64,000 nucleotides of DNA from Lytechinus variegatus (taxonomy: Eukaryota > Echinodermata > Echinoidea > Temnopleuroida > Toxopneustidae), in contig NC_054749.1 of NCBI RefSeq assembly GCF_018143015.1, positions 30,786,411-30,850,410 of the forward strand, read 5' to 3'. Positions 12,854 to 26,635 of the stretch are shown piece after piece. The notes beneath the pieces were generated by a model, which ran no database searches, was not told the origin of the DNA, and worked only from the letters and a program-made list of their open reading frames with translations. Numbering within the stretch: the first letter of the stretch is position 1; each line of letters begins with the position of its first letter. The position numbers and the translations under genes are program-made.

Positions 12854-15800
12854 GTAATTGCTCTCTCCATCTCATGATTGAAACGAAAACAAATAAGATA
12901 TTTTCTTTTTCGAAATAAATGTTTTACCCTCCCCCCCCCCAAAAAAAAAATTGAGCATAATAAATTTGCAGAGTTCCCACAGTCATGGAAAATCCTGGAA
13001 AAATTTGTGGTCATGGAAAGTCAGGAAATTTTGAAAATATTTGAAAATTCATGGAAAAGTAAAGGAATTGTATTTCCCTCTTGGCTATTGCAGCTGTCCA
13101 GTTTGTCATGTCTCGCAACTCTCGTACTCTGTGATCATACTCTGCTATTACAATTGGTGTCCATGATTTCCATTTTTCCCAGTTTTTTGACATCCATAAT
13201 TCTACATAACTCTTAGGAAGTCATGGAAAGTAATAATTTAGTCATGGAATTCTATTTTCAAATTTCTGTGGGAACCCTTATTTGGATCGTGGTCCTATAC
13301 GCATCGACTAATGTTGATCTGTGAAGAAAGCCATGAGGCAGCAGGTTTTAAAAAAGTTGTATGGCATTTGAAGAGAAGAAAATTTATAGTGTTAAACCAT
13401 AAAAAATAAATATAGCGCAACTATAGGTAGGCCTACCGTTTTTGGAAAGCGGCAGCATCAACATAGAAATATTAACTAAGTTTTGGGTGTATCCATAGCA
13501 GATATAGGTCTTAGAGATGCAGATAACGTACATGGTTAGCTTTCTATATTGGGACTAAATGCATATGACGACATTGAAAATAAGACACAGTTTTTGCTTC
13601 CTCACTCAATATGAAAGGGGTATACAATCATGTAGCACATCTACTGTATGTAACATCTGCAGCTTGTTCATGCCCTGGCGGCATGTAGACAATATGCGAA
13701 GAGAAAAATGTGGTTATATTAGATTTTGATACAATCAATTTTGGATGTTCATGTACATTGTATAAGGGAGGGAAGGTAATATTCTTAATCATATTCTGAG
13801 AAACAGGAAGCAGAGGGTAGCACTGAGTCAGGTAATACAAGAACAAATATTCTCAATACTTAACATCTCTACTGGTATACCCTTTTCTATGTAGATAGAA
13901 ATTGTCAATATATTAAAGCAAAGCACTCATTTAAAAGTTGTGAAGGTAATACTTGTGAGCAATATGATATTGTTTGGTTAAAAAAAATAATATTGTACAT
14001 AATTTCAACTATACTTGTTTAAATTTTGCCCCTCTGCCTACTGAAAAAAAATGGGGCTGCGATGAAAAGGATAATTTAATCTGTAATATTTTTTTCTCTC
14101 TCTTTTTTGTGTTTTTCCCCTGCCATTTTCGTCCTTCAATTACCAGGACTGGTTCAATCAAGCATCAGTTATAAACATGTTTTCCCTAAGGCATGTGGAA
14201 GACCTTTTAATTATTGACGAACAGTTTTTTATATTTTTGCATTACATGTCAAATATTGGGCTCTGTTTATTGACTGTTTTTCTTTCATTGTGATTATTAT
14301 ATTAACTTGGAAATGGGGAGGGCTATCAGTGAATATGCAGAATTAGAGTATACTTTGCAAGAAGCCCCATAGGAAAATCTTTGCGATTATGGGAACATCT
14401 ACTATTTGTGAAATTATTTCTATCATTGATATTTTTGAGAAAGCATAACTTTAGATGTATGGAAAAATGTACATATGTAGAGGGCAAGCAAATAGAGGGA
14501 TTTCATAGAGTACTTTAATTATTTTACTTGGCTTCTTTTCTGCAAAATTTCTTGTTACTTTTAGAATTTTCTTATTATTGTTATCTCTGATATGCTTTCC
14601 TTTTCTTTAATTCTCAGGTGATTCCGAAAGATTACAAGACTATGGCAGCGCTTTCCAAAGCCATATCAAAGAATGTTTTATTCTCCCACCTGGATGAGAC
14701 AGAGAGAAGGTAGGTTTCTCATTCTGTGTCTGAAAAACAATTGTTTTCATCAGGGCTCAACTTAATCTTCAGCCATCTTGGCCATTGCTGTATACTCTTT
14801 TGATTGGCGTCAGTGCACCTGACATTGGCCTAAGAAATACATGTACAGGAATGTGACCTCCCCCCCTGTTTCTTCCTCAGAGGGGAAAAAGCGGTATTAC
14901 CTTAAAAATGAATATTCATACCTGACTTTCGAATTTATCAGAATTGAAGGTAAAACCCAACATTGATTATAAAAAAGAATTAATAAATCATCATGCAGAA
15001 AAATAGGAAGGAAAGCAAGCTGCCTTTGTAATCAAAATTCAACCCTAACTTAATTTGGAATGGGTTCAATTTGACCGCCCACCTTGACAAATTTCATCAC
15101 TACGTGACCACAAGAATTTTTTTAACCTCACCGCTCAGTAACTTTTTACCTTCAAGCCTTGCGCATCTTCTGAGACAAAATTTGCGATGCCTTGGTGCAC
15201 GGTTTTGAAATTATGCAATATTTAGTAAGTGCTTTGTAAGAACCAAAATTGTTCAAAAATGTGATTCTGTGTACAGAGTCAATGCAAATAGTGTTATTAA
15301 AGGTAAATGCTAGTTTTGGTAACGATATCAAAATGAGTTCGTACAGAATCCAATGAAATGACCACCAAAGTGTCTGTTTGTATAAATAAAATGCATGTGC
15401 CAAAGAATTCTGGAAGAAATTGTGTAATTGCTGAGAAATCAGCAAATAAGCACAGGAATCGGGTAGGGCGTCGGGCCCGACGCCCTAAGCAATAATTATA
15501 CATTGTCCCACGTGCGCTTATCTGTGTTGGGGATCTTCGGTGTGAACATTTTTCAGCGTAGATTTCAAGATTTCACAAAGTTCAGTTAATGTAACTGTAC
15601 CAGATCTAGATCCTCGATGATATACTGACAATTAAGCCTTGTTTTACAGACTTTCTCATGAAATCAGTGTTTACTGCAACTACTGGAATTTCTCTTTAAC
15701 CCAATGTGCACTAACTTTACATTACACGTAATCATGTTTTTGAGCAATTTTGGGTCTGATGTGCACTTCGAAAATGTTGCGGAATTTCGGAACCATGTAT

Positions 15801-18800
15801 CTGGGCATCACAAATTTGGTCTCAGAAGATGCGCAAAGCTTAAAAGTTAAAAGTCATTGAATGGCTAGGTCTAAAAATGTCTTTCGGTCGCATAGTGACA
15901 AAATTTGTCAAGGGGGGGGGGGTCAAATTGACCCCATCCCAAAATAAGTAAGGGTTGAATTTTAACCACAAAGGCAGCATTTATACATCTTTTTATTGTT
16001 AAAAATAAATTTCTTGTCCAAATCAACATAAAAATTGACATAAAAATCATTAAAATAACTTATGCAGATGCCGAGATATACAATTTCGTTGAAAATGGGT
16101 TGGAGTCAATGACCTTTTTGCCCCAAATCATTTTTGGGGGGCGGTGCCCCCTCAATGTTTGACCGATTTTTCCAAAAAAGATGCTCAGGAGCACAAGCTG
16201 CATCTTATAGCTGGTCCTCTGTGATCTGAAACATCAACATTCTATAGCCCACCACTGCTTAAAGAAATATTTTTCTTTCTGATGAGCTAATTATCAATTT
16301 TGAATCTTGAGGTCCAAAATCAAAATGACCATATAGCTCATTACAGAAAAGCTGGACTGGCTATTGTGGTATTCAGCTGGGATGTCATGTCACATAAATT
16401 TGACATATATTTTCATGTGAAGTTAAAAATAGATCAGATTCAAAATTAAAAAGTAATAGTTTTTATTCAATAAAATATAAAAAAAAATAAAACTTTATAT
16501 TTGATATCTTTATGGGAAAAAGCATTGGTATTTAAATTAAATAGGCATTTCATCATTATCAATCTTGCTTTGAGAGATCTTCCCCAAGATAGCTTGCTTA
16601 GTACCATTGGGTATGCCATTTTTTTTTTTACATGTAATTGGATTTGTTTCTACATGATAAATGGATCTCATCTAATGTCTTCTCATGAAGATGATTTGAC
16701 CACACATTGATAGACCCTCTCCTTCTTTCTTTGTTATCTTTCTTCTTCCTTTACCTCTTTCTCTCCCTTTTTATTCTATCCATTATCTTTCCTTTGTTTT
16801 CTTCACTCCTTACCTCTATTACACTCAAAATCCCTTCATCTTTTTCATTTATCTTGTTTCACTTGCTTACTAGTCACTTCCCAATTCTTTCAATGTCCAT
16901 CTTTTTGTTTCTTTGTTACCTGGTATTGATGAAAATTGGCAGAGGCACAGTTGCACACTGCTTCATGCTTTATTGTACTAAGTATCTGTGTGTGTCTATT
17001 GACATAAATGAGAAAACAATTATTTTATCCACAGAATAGTGCTTGATGTAGCCAGCCAATATTAATGTTATTTTCTTTGATGTTCCCTTTCAATTACTCC
17101 AGTGACATATTTGATGCCATGTATCCCGTCAAGCACGATGCTGGCCAGGTGGTCATACAGCAAGGTCAGTTGACTTTAAATAAATAGTACTACAGGAATA
17201 TAGCCTACCATATTAGTTATAGAGGAATCCAACCCAGGTGGAGGTTGTTTGGAAAGGAAAGGAGAAGAATCAGAATAGCTTTATTGGTTGAATACTTCAG
17301 TAATATATGTAGTGCAATATTTGTCGATGGTCCTAATTGCGAAATAACTAGTAAGAAAGGAGGAGGTATTAAAAATTCTGGAATATTCATTGACCTCATT
17401 CAAATATGCCATCCAAAGTGGCCTTTATTTGTATGTGAATGTTACATGGATAGCTGGCATACATTATGTGAAAAGGGAAGAGAAGATGCAGTAGTATTGT
17501 TATTCTTTGAAGTATGTGAGCTGTTAAATCCCAAGATGATAACTAGGATTTTTGGACTTGCCCGATCTAACGCGACGGGTGTGGCTCGTGCCCTTTACCC
17601 CAAACTCATTTGCGTAATTTATGTTACCACGGGCAAGCGGTCTTAAAGAATAGAGTTCTACAACAGTGATCACCTATCAAGCATATTTACAACAGATCGC
17701 AAAGAACTCGCTTTCGCAGCTTTACTAAATTAATCAAATCCTTGAAAATTATTCTAGCTCCTTAAACTAAATTAGGAATATAAATCACAAAATGTTAATT
17801 TTGAATATCCACTTGTGACAAAACTTACAGCAAGAAGATAATTATTCTGTTGCACAAACAACAAGCTGCACTCTAGCAAATTATGATACGGAACCATCAT
17901 TGATATTAGAAATCCTTCCTACCTACTCTCATAACTGACAGTGAACAGTCATGATAAAACTAAATGTTGCTTTTGACAGGTCATTGGTAAAATCCCCAAA
18001 TAAATGTATGTGCCCCATTGCATTAAAGTTACAATTATGGTAATCTATAATCAACTCCCGCCCTGAGCAATTTTTAAGGGGAGAAAGAATATGAAAAGTA
18101 TTTGGTTGAATTCATGTAGAAATTGGCATACTTCAATTTTACTTGTAATTGAAATAAATGGCAATGATGTGTTTGCAATCACCTTCCTATGATTAAGGAA
18201 CTAGTTTTAAACTCTCATGCAATTGGTATCATATTGTTTTCATGATGCTATCATTTTTCATGTGGGCATTAAGCCCATTAACGTAATGACTGTCCATGCT
18301 CTAACGCTGACATATTCCTCATACCATATCATATTGGCTGTTGCGCTAATTTTACTAATACCATCTTTGACTTCATATTTTAGTGTGATAATTCAAACTT
18401 TTTAAGATTAGTCTATGGCTGTACACCACAGCATAGTTCCATAGTAAATTTCGTCTTTTTTTCAAGCAATTACTTACATGTAGGTACAGTAAAACAAACT
18501 ATGTACATGTATGTAAAGTGTAAAATGAGATACAGGAAAAGATGGAATTATAAAGCTACATGTAGCTTTTTGCATTTTTAAGAATTGATACAATTATCAA
18601 ATTGTAGTCAACAGGTTTAATGAAAGATTGATGATAAATGAATATGCAAATTACATATAGTGAAAAGATAAAAGGAAATAAATGCTATAAAAATCTTAAC
18701 AGAAATGATGGAAATCGAATTGTTTTTAAAAGCTAAATTGTTCCCTTTTATTGGGTAACAGTAACCTTTGTAGTGTTTACACATCTACTTTAGATGAAAC

Positions 18801-21800
18801 CAAAGAGATATCTTCCTCATTACATGTAAAACATATACTTAGCTGGATTTTTTTTGGTGAAAGGACGTGTTTGGTCACTGTGCTGTATATTAAGATGAAT
18901 GTAGATATTACTGCAAGTACAATGAGCCATTTCTATTGTACCATCTATCTTTATAAACGTTCCTATTGATTTGTAGTATTCTATCTTTGTTAAAATATGT
19001 TTAATGCAAGTGTGGAAGTGATTTGAGTGGATGTAGTTGGGAATGATGCTGCCATACAAGTAGAAAGTAGGCCAGGTATTTGCTTATTAGCTATGTCCTC
19101 ACATAACACCTGAAATTGGACGTATACCCCCCCCCCCTTGAGAAGTTAGTTGTAAAAAGCCTATCAAAATTTGGGCTAAAATTATATTTAAACTTAAGAA
19201 ATTAGAGACTATTTTTAATACACTTCTAGGGCCTTTATAGAACACAGCATTGTAAGAGACCTATGCATAAAATGTCAGAAATCATTGGGTTTTTTTTTTA
19301 TTTTTTACTTCTTGGTTTTGAATGTTTTGTATAAGTAAGTAATTCCTTTGTCAGCACTGAGCAAGTAGTATGGCAGATACATATAAGGGCAAATATATAC
19401 AAATATCTATAGGGCCTGTGATCCTTGCTTTATAAGTTAGATCATAAAAAAGTGATTTTTATTCGATTAACTCATCACAAATGATACAATTACAATGCCT
19501 TGTTGATATTCTATATATATATATATGCCTTTAATAACATTTCATAAATGTGCACATAGGGAACATTGCAATAAAGAAATCATCACTATTTCCACTTGTA
19601 TAGTAATCAAAACAACTCATCTGTTACTGTCATGTTTGTTGCACTGTACATGTAATTATCACATGTGGACTAGGCACTTTAAATGGGAAGGAAACGCCCT
19701 AGGAATGTTGTCAGCGTTTATTGAAGTGGAAATATGCACATTTCTGATTGCTCAATTTTCACATCAGGCATTGTTTCTTTTGAATTTTATACTTTTATAT
19801 GATTTTTGTTTTAGATTAGAAGAATTTAACGTTGATGTTAGAGACTTAGGAAGCAATCAGTAATATGATCATATAGAATGTAACAATTTTGAAATATTCA
19901 TTATTTTTTTGTTTCTACTAGTCACTTTATACAAAAAGGGGAATAAATGAAATGGATCGTTTCAACCAATAGGAACTTAGGAAGTATCTTATTCATATGA
20001 CTAAAATGAACTTTTTTCTCCCCATCAGACTGGGGGCAAGACTAATTTACTGTTAGGCCTTAAAGGGGAATCCAACCCAAATAAAAACTTGTTTTTATAT
20101 GGAAAAGAAAAATCAGACAAGTTGATAGGTGAAAGTTCGAACAATATTGGACAAACAACAAGAAAGTTATGAATTTTTAAAAGTTGTAAATATTGGTAAT
20201 CACTATACCCATGGAGACTTCAAATTGGCCGCATATGGGATGTCATAGTGATGTAAGGCAAGGACTACTCTTCCATGTACTCCAATACATATTATGGCTA
20301 AAATGTCATTTTTCCCAAAAGTTTTATTTCAAATTATATTTTTCTTTCATGAGGACATACTACAATATACTACCTGGGTTATATTTAGATTACTGCCCCA
20401 GGGGAATGGGTACTTAGGAGAAAACCACAAATCACTGATAATAAAGTACATGGCCTATGGGAAAGTTGTCCTTGCCCCTTGTCATAATTTACTTACACAG
20501 TTGCCAATTTGAAATCTACATAGTATTAGTGATCTCAATTTTAAAGCAGCTATAACTTTCTCATTGCTTGTCCGATTTCTTTCAAACTTTCACCATTCTG
20601 TTTAATTTATTTTTCTCTTTCCCAACATAACTTTTTATGGCCAAGGCTGGATTCCCCTTTAAATAGCCAATCATTGCTCACTATTTTGCACTAGTCTGAT
20701 TACGTGCCATTTGTTATATTCTTTTGTTGTGTTCGCTTCCATTCAATTTTGCATCATCCTCTGAAGAGTGCACAACGAAAAGCTATAGTATGGCTCCTCT
20801 TCGCGTTATTTTCAAATGACAAAATAAAAGTTTTTTAGTGTTCATATGTGTGGGTGAGTGTAGAAGTAACACTTGCCTACATTATTATGATTAGGCCCAA
20901 TTAGGCCCAAAGCGCTTACAATGTAAGATGTAATATTTCAAAAACTACAAAGTATTAAAGAGATAAGTTTTTAATGACATGTATAAAGATACATGTAACA
21001 TGATAAACTTTTTATACTTGAACATAATAATATATCTGTACCTTTCAGAATGAAATATAACGATTTCAAAAACAAAACAAGCAAGGTGTCTGTTCATAAG
21101 CGATGAACTGAACTTCACAATTCTCAGATATATTGCTAGATAGAGTGGAAGAATGAATTAGAATGGTTGTGAGTCGGATGCTTAGATTTTCATATTGCCC
21201 AGTTGTGTGTAATCATCAGACTGTTCACATCAATCGTTCATCACTCACTCGTGGCTAACCGGACCGATTCACCATGAAAAGTTTTAAATGCACTGAAAGG
21301 AATTTATCAACATGATTGTCACTTTCATCTATCGTTTTTTTTTTCTTTCTTTTCCTCTCTTCCCCTTGCTCCCTTGGCTTGTGTAGGAGATGAAGGCGAT
21401 AACTTCTATGTCATTGACTCCGGAGAAGTTGACGTAAGTACTATTCCCTAATTGATGTTTATATCTCCTCTCTGTGATGGTATTACCCACAAATTTCAAT
21501 GATTTACCATATGGCTAATTTACCTTCATGTAGAAGGAGAATACACGAATATCCTTATTTTTCGGTTGTAAAATAATTTCTGTGTACTTTGCAGTTTTAT
21601 CCTCCTTATTCCTCAAAAACCACTTTGGATTTTGTGATTTTTAAAGCCCCTCTCACCCCTTTATATTGAGAAAAGAAATTACATAGATTACACAAAACCA
21701 AAAGAACAATTGCATGGAAATTATGTCTGTCGTCTATTGCAATGACTGTGTTGTGTTTATTGTTTTTTACATTTCTTCTTCCAAATTCTATAATCAATAC

Positions 21801-24800
21801 AAATTTTGCTTCTATGAATTTGTTTGAGTACTGTAAAGAGTATATATTTAGGCATAGGCCACGGTACAGTGTTAAAAGGGGGGGGGGGGGTTGACCAGGA
21901 AAAATGGACAGGAGGTCCCCTGTTATTTACTCTTGATAGTAATTTGACACCCTTCCACAAAGTTTGGTAAAGGCCTTAATAATGTGAAGTATGTCCGCTT
22001 ATCACCTTGCGAAAGTGTGAATAATAACCATTCTACAGTTTTCATTAATTAATTCTATAATACAAATTCAAATTAAGGGGGTTAAGGGGGTTAAGGTGGT
22101 TTTTTAAGGGGATTGAGGAGACCCTCTCAGGGATGTTCTCATTATGTTTATTAGCAAATGCCCTTGAACAATTGCTTGTGAATTTGGTTATGTTAATGTA
22201 TTTCTGAAAAGTACTTGTACACCCTTGAAATTTTTGTCCCATTGTATTCTTGAGAAGTGGCAATATACCTTAAAAAAACAGCACACAATGAAAGTTGGGA
22301 ACCCAGCCATTTTTATTTTGATATTTTGAATGTACATTTTACCTATAGCTGTACGATTTTACCGCAGATCACATCTGTTACACAACAAATACATGTATTT
22401 CATGATAATCATAATTTTTGTGACAATGAGTTCAAATTTTTAATCTGAATAATAGTTAGATTTAGCCAAATTTGATTCATGCTTTCAAGGATAAGAATAA
22501 AGAAAGTTTTATTGGAATCCTGCTATCGATCACTTTCACAACATAATCCAATGAAATACATTTACCTATAATTCTAGACATACATGTACTTGATAATTCT
22601 ATTCATGCGGAGTTAATTGTTTGTAATTCAATCGTCTGATCGTGCATTGCCTTGGAGTTTGGGTTTAGATTAGATAATTATAATGGTTGTTGCGGCATAT
22701 TATGATAAATGACTGTTCATGCACACTCGATTAGTATATCGTAAAATTTGATATGGATGTTAAAATGTGATTTCCTTGGGAAATGTGTACGCATCATATG
22801 TACATATTGCATGTACGTGTACATTTATATCCTTGTAGACGTGCAATTAATGTTGTAAGCATTGAGAAATTCCCAGGGCATTAATTGCCATCATTTACGT
22901 ACTTAATCCCCATTTGCTTTGCAGTGAAATCTCTGTATTAAGGCATGGTATCTTTGTAAGATTTGGAAAAGAATTATTTTGTATTACTTGAGAATGATGT
23001 TAACATATCAGTTACAATTAAAGACAAATATAGATGTCTAAAATTGTATTCTAAACCAATGTTTGAAATTGATATGAAGCAAATCAATCTGTCTCTCTGT
23101 TATGTTTTATCATTTATTTTTGTCTTTTGATGAGAATATATAGTGATATTCTGAGGATTCTGGACCCAATATTCTTTCAATGTTTCAGTGTGAGAATATT
23201 TCATCACCATTGTCATATTGTGATGCAGCCATATAATATATTCTTATGAGAAAATTTATTCAAGGAAAAAAGAAATCATAGTCTTTATAATAAAAACAGA
23301 GATGCTCACCTCACCAGGACATTGCACTGCTTAATGAATTTCATTTTCAGTACATTCTGTCTCACAAATTTGCTATACGCTAATCAGAGCCTATAGTTTC
23401 AATAAATTGTCACAGCAAGTTTTGTGAAACCTGTCCCAGATTTGACTGCGCATATGGTAAGATGGTATCATTTTGTGACTCTCTTGTGTACGTGTAGATC
23501 TTTGTTGATGGTGAGCGTGTCGTCACTCTGAGCGAAGGGAGCAGTTTTGGAGAACTGGCCCTCATCTATGGCACCCCAAGAGCTGCAACAGTCAAGGTAC
23601 GTGTTGGATTGTTTCATGATTGTTTGTTTGTCTTTTTGTCTGTCTGTGGATCCTATGACTATGTTCAGAGTTGCCAATTAGTAGGATTTAATCCTGTTTA
23701 GTAGGATTTTGAAGGGGAAAGTGCCACTAACTAGGATTTTCCCCTAGAAATAGGATTTTTGAAACTTGTATGATTTTTGGTATGTTTTTCAAAATTTTTA
23801 AGAAAAATTATTATTTTATTCTTGAAAATAGGTTAAAAAGAAATGAGTTTTTCCAGTTTGAAGGTTGGCAATTCTCTATATCTGTAGCACTTTAAGATGA
23901 TGTTCAAGTTTTGTGCCCGATTACATATAATATATAATCAGCCATGATATTAAAGTGATGGGTTAACATTGGTTTGACTTTCAAAAAATCTGAGCTAGAA
24001 GGTCACACTTGTCACCTCTGTCTGTGATATGTTACAAAAATGAAGCCCAGAAAAAATTGCATTCGAAAATAATTATTTAGTGCTTCAAAAATTGAAATAT
24101 AAAGTGACTGGAAACACCATCCTAATTTCATCCCATACACTTATGTGTACTATTTAGGCGTCTATAAGACGCCTATTTACAAAATCGGGGTTTGCCTTGT
24201 AGTTTTAGCTTTTCATTCTCAATAATGGTTGTTTTCAGGGTTTATTAGTTCTAATACATGCACTTGTACACATATTTCATCTTGGTTTGAGAATTTTTTA
24301 AATCGGCTGCTCACAAAGTTAAACAATACCTTTAAGCCTAATTGTAAGCTATTCATTTCTGTTCAAATGTAATGAATGATTTGTTGCATGTATGCATTTA
24401 TATCTTTACATTATTGGAATGGGCTAAACTCAAGGATGATTTGATGGTTGGTCACAGAGAGAAGCATCTATAGCAAAAAAAAAATAGATACAGATACATG
24501 TAAACACAAGATCATCCAAATAATCGTAAAGAAAAAATATCCCGTATATGCTTCTATCTACCCTAGTACATGTATGCAAGATTGTAATGTAATAATGTTT
24601 GTAATAATCTCTTCATGTGTTGTTTTGTCAGGCTAAAACTGATCTGAAATTGTGGGGAATTGACAGGGACAGCTACAGACGAATTCTCATGGTAAGTAAT
24701 CAATCACCTACGTCCTTGGGATTACAAGGGAAAATCAGGGGCAAAGAGGTTTTTTGCGTTCAGTCACACTCTCCTAGTTTCTCTCCTAATCTCCTAGTTA

Positions 24801-26490
24801 CATGTGTTTTTTACGCATCACCTCACTGCGCATTTATTAATGAGATTACTTTTTATAAATGTTGTTTGCAAGTTGGTATTTCACAAGGTTATTAGAATTC
24901 CTAATAGAAACAGCAAATTTTTCAAATTTTCAATTTGTAAGTGCATTTGTTTTTGATGGATGTTTTTTGTAATCCATGAAATTAAAAAAATTATTAAGCC
25001 AATGAAAAAAAAATATACCATATTGCCAATTTGAAAATGTAAAACTGATCAAATGGGGAATATGCTCCTAACCAATCAAAATGCTCTATAGCAGTAGTAT
25101 GTAACACTTTCCATTGATCAGTGGTTTTATGAGAGTGGGCCCTGATTTCCTAGTTTTAGCAGCAAGAAACCATAATGTAGTGTCCTGGGTGGGATGACAA
25201 GTCAATAGAAAGATATTGATTTCTGTGTTAACTCACCAAATTAGCCCATACTGCTGTAGAAAGTACAGCTTTTACACCGCATGCCCATAATGAATGTTCT
25301 CTGGAGAAGTACACGTCCAAGTGACGTAGGGTAATATGATAGGATGAGGGAGAGGGGTAGGTGTTTTATTAAGTGCTTGGGGGTATCGATCGGCAAGGAA
25401 CCTTCAGACTCTTGAGGTGTATGGCCGATGTTTATACAGCTCTATGACATCATCCATGTAAAGGATAGTGCTCTTAAATGAGGCAAGACGACAATGGGAG
25501 CGCGGGTGGGAGAGATGTTGAATTATGGCTGTTTGTGCCATGTTCATCAATTATTGGGATGAATGTGAGACTGTAACATTGACTTCAGATTTATTTTTGC
25601 CCTAATTGTACGATGTCCCAAAGAATCAATGGGCAATGACTCTACAAATCTTTAATGCAATTTGAATTTACTTGCAAGCATGTTTAAGCATTTGATTTGT
25701 GGACCTAAGTCTTTATTTTTCATTCACTCTTTTAAATTTCATATTTGGAATTATCACAAATTATTTTTACACCAAGCATGCCAAAAGTTTATTGCAAAAC
25801 AACAAATTTTATTGTAGAATAGTAATGATGAATTACTTCTAAAAAAATGATGATGATGCCAGATGACGATTATGATGATGATATGAATTGTTGCAAAATC
25901 GCACATTCATACAATTAAAAGCAACAATCTGGATGACAAGTTTTCTCCTGTATACATTTTGTACCACAGAAGCTAAGATATGTTTATTGTTATTATTTAA
26001 TAAAAAAAGTCCATGGAATCGGTATGAATGAAAAGAAGATTAGAAGAAAATGGAATTTACCAAATTGAATTCACCAATTGTCATTACTATCTGATCAGAA
26101 TTACATGAACATAGCAGATAAAGAATTGTAATCCTGTCTGTTCTTATCAGTTGAGTAGCTTGTAATTTTTTTGATGTTTCGTTTTACAGGGAAGCCAGGT
26201 ACGCAAGAGGAAGATGTATGAGGAATTCCTCACTAAGGTTTCAATCCTTGGTAAGTCAATAGTTAAAGTCAATTCATGTAATCATGGTAATGATAATGCT
26301 GGTGAGGCTGGTGATAATAATGATGATGTTTGTGATGATGATGATGACGACGATGCCGATGGTGATGATGATGATGACGACGATGCCGATGATGATGATG
26401 ATGGTGATGATGATGAAGATGATGATGATGATAATGGTGGTGGTGATGATGATGATGATGATGATGGTGATTATGATGGTAATAATGATG

Positions 26491-26522
<32 letters not shown>

Positions 26523-26583
26523 GATGGTGATGATGGTGATGATGGTTATGGTGGTTATGGTGGTGGTGGTGATGATGATGATA

Positions 26584-26635
<52 letters not shown>

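Larger units (their letters stand above)
15019..15978. mobile_element. Fold-back element with ~220-bp inverted arms
   Basis: The left arm from GCTGCCTTTGTAATCAAAATT through TTGACAAATTTCATCACTA and TTGCGCATCTTCTGAGAC is matched in reverse by the right arm ending AAAGGCAGC. The centre holds a second, TTAA-flanked element and a 24-bp palindrome. It lies in a PKA RI intron. No coding capacity. Confidence 0.82.

Noticed and set aside
13613-13885. Possible MITE bounded by GAAAGGGGTATAC and GTATACCCTTTTC
   Set aside because: Only about 12 bp of ends match and there is no target duplication, so support is too weak.
17245-17646. 133-codon open frame in a PKA RI intron
   Set aside because: No recognised motif, no splice support, and it begins next to a transposon-end-like sequence. 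A decayed element fragment is more likely.
22070-22110. Telomere-like TTAAGGGGG repeats
   Set aside because: Only about three imperfect units, and the word is not TTAGGG; chance or slippage is enough.
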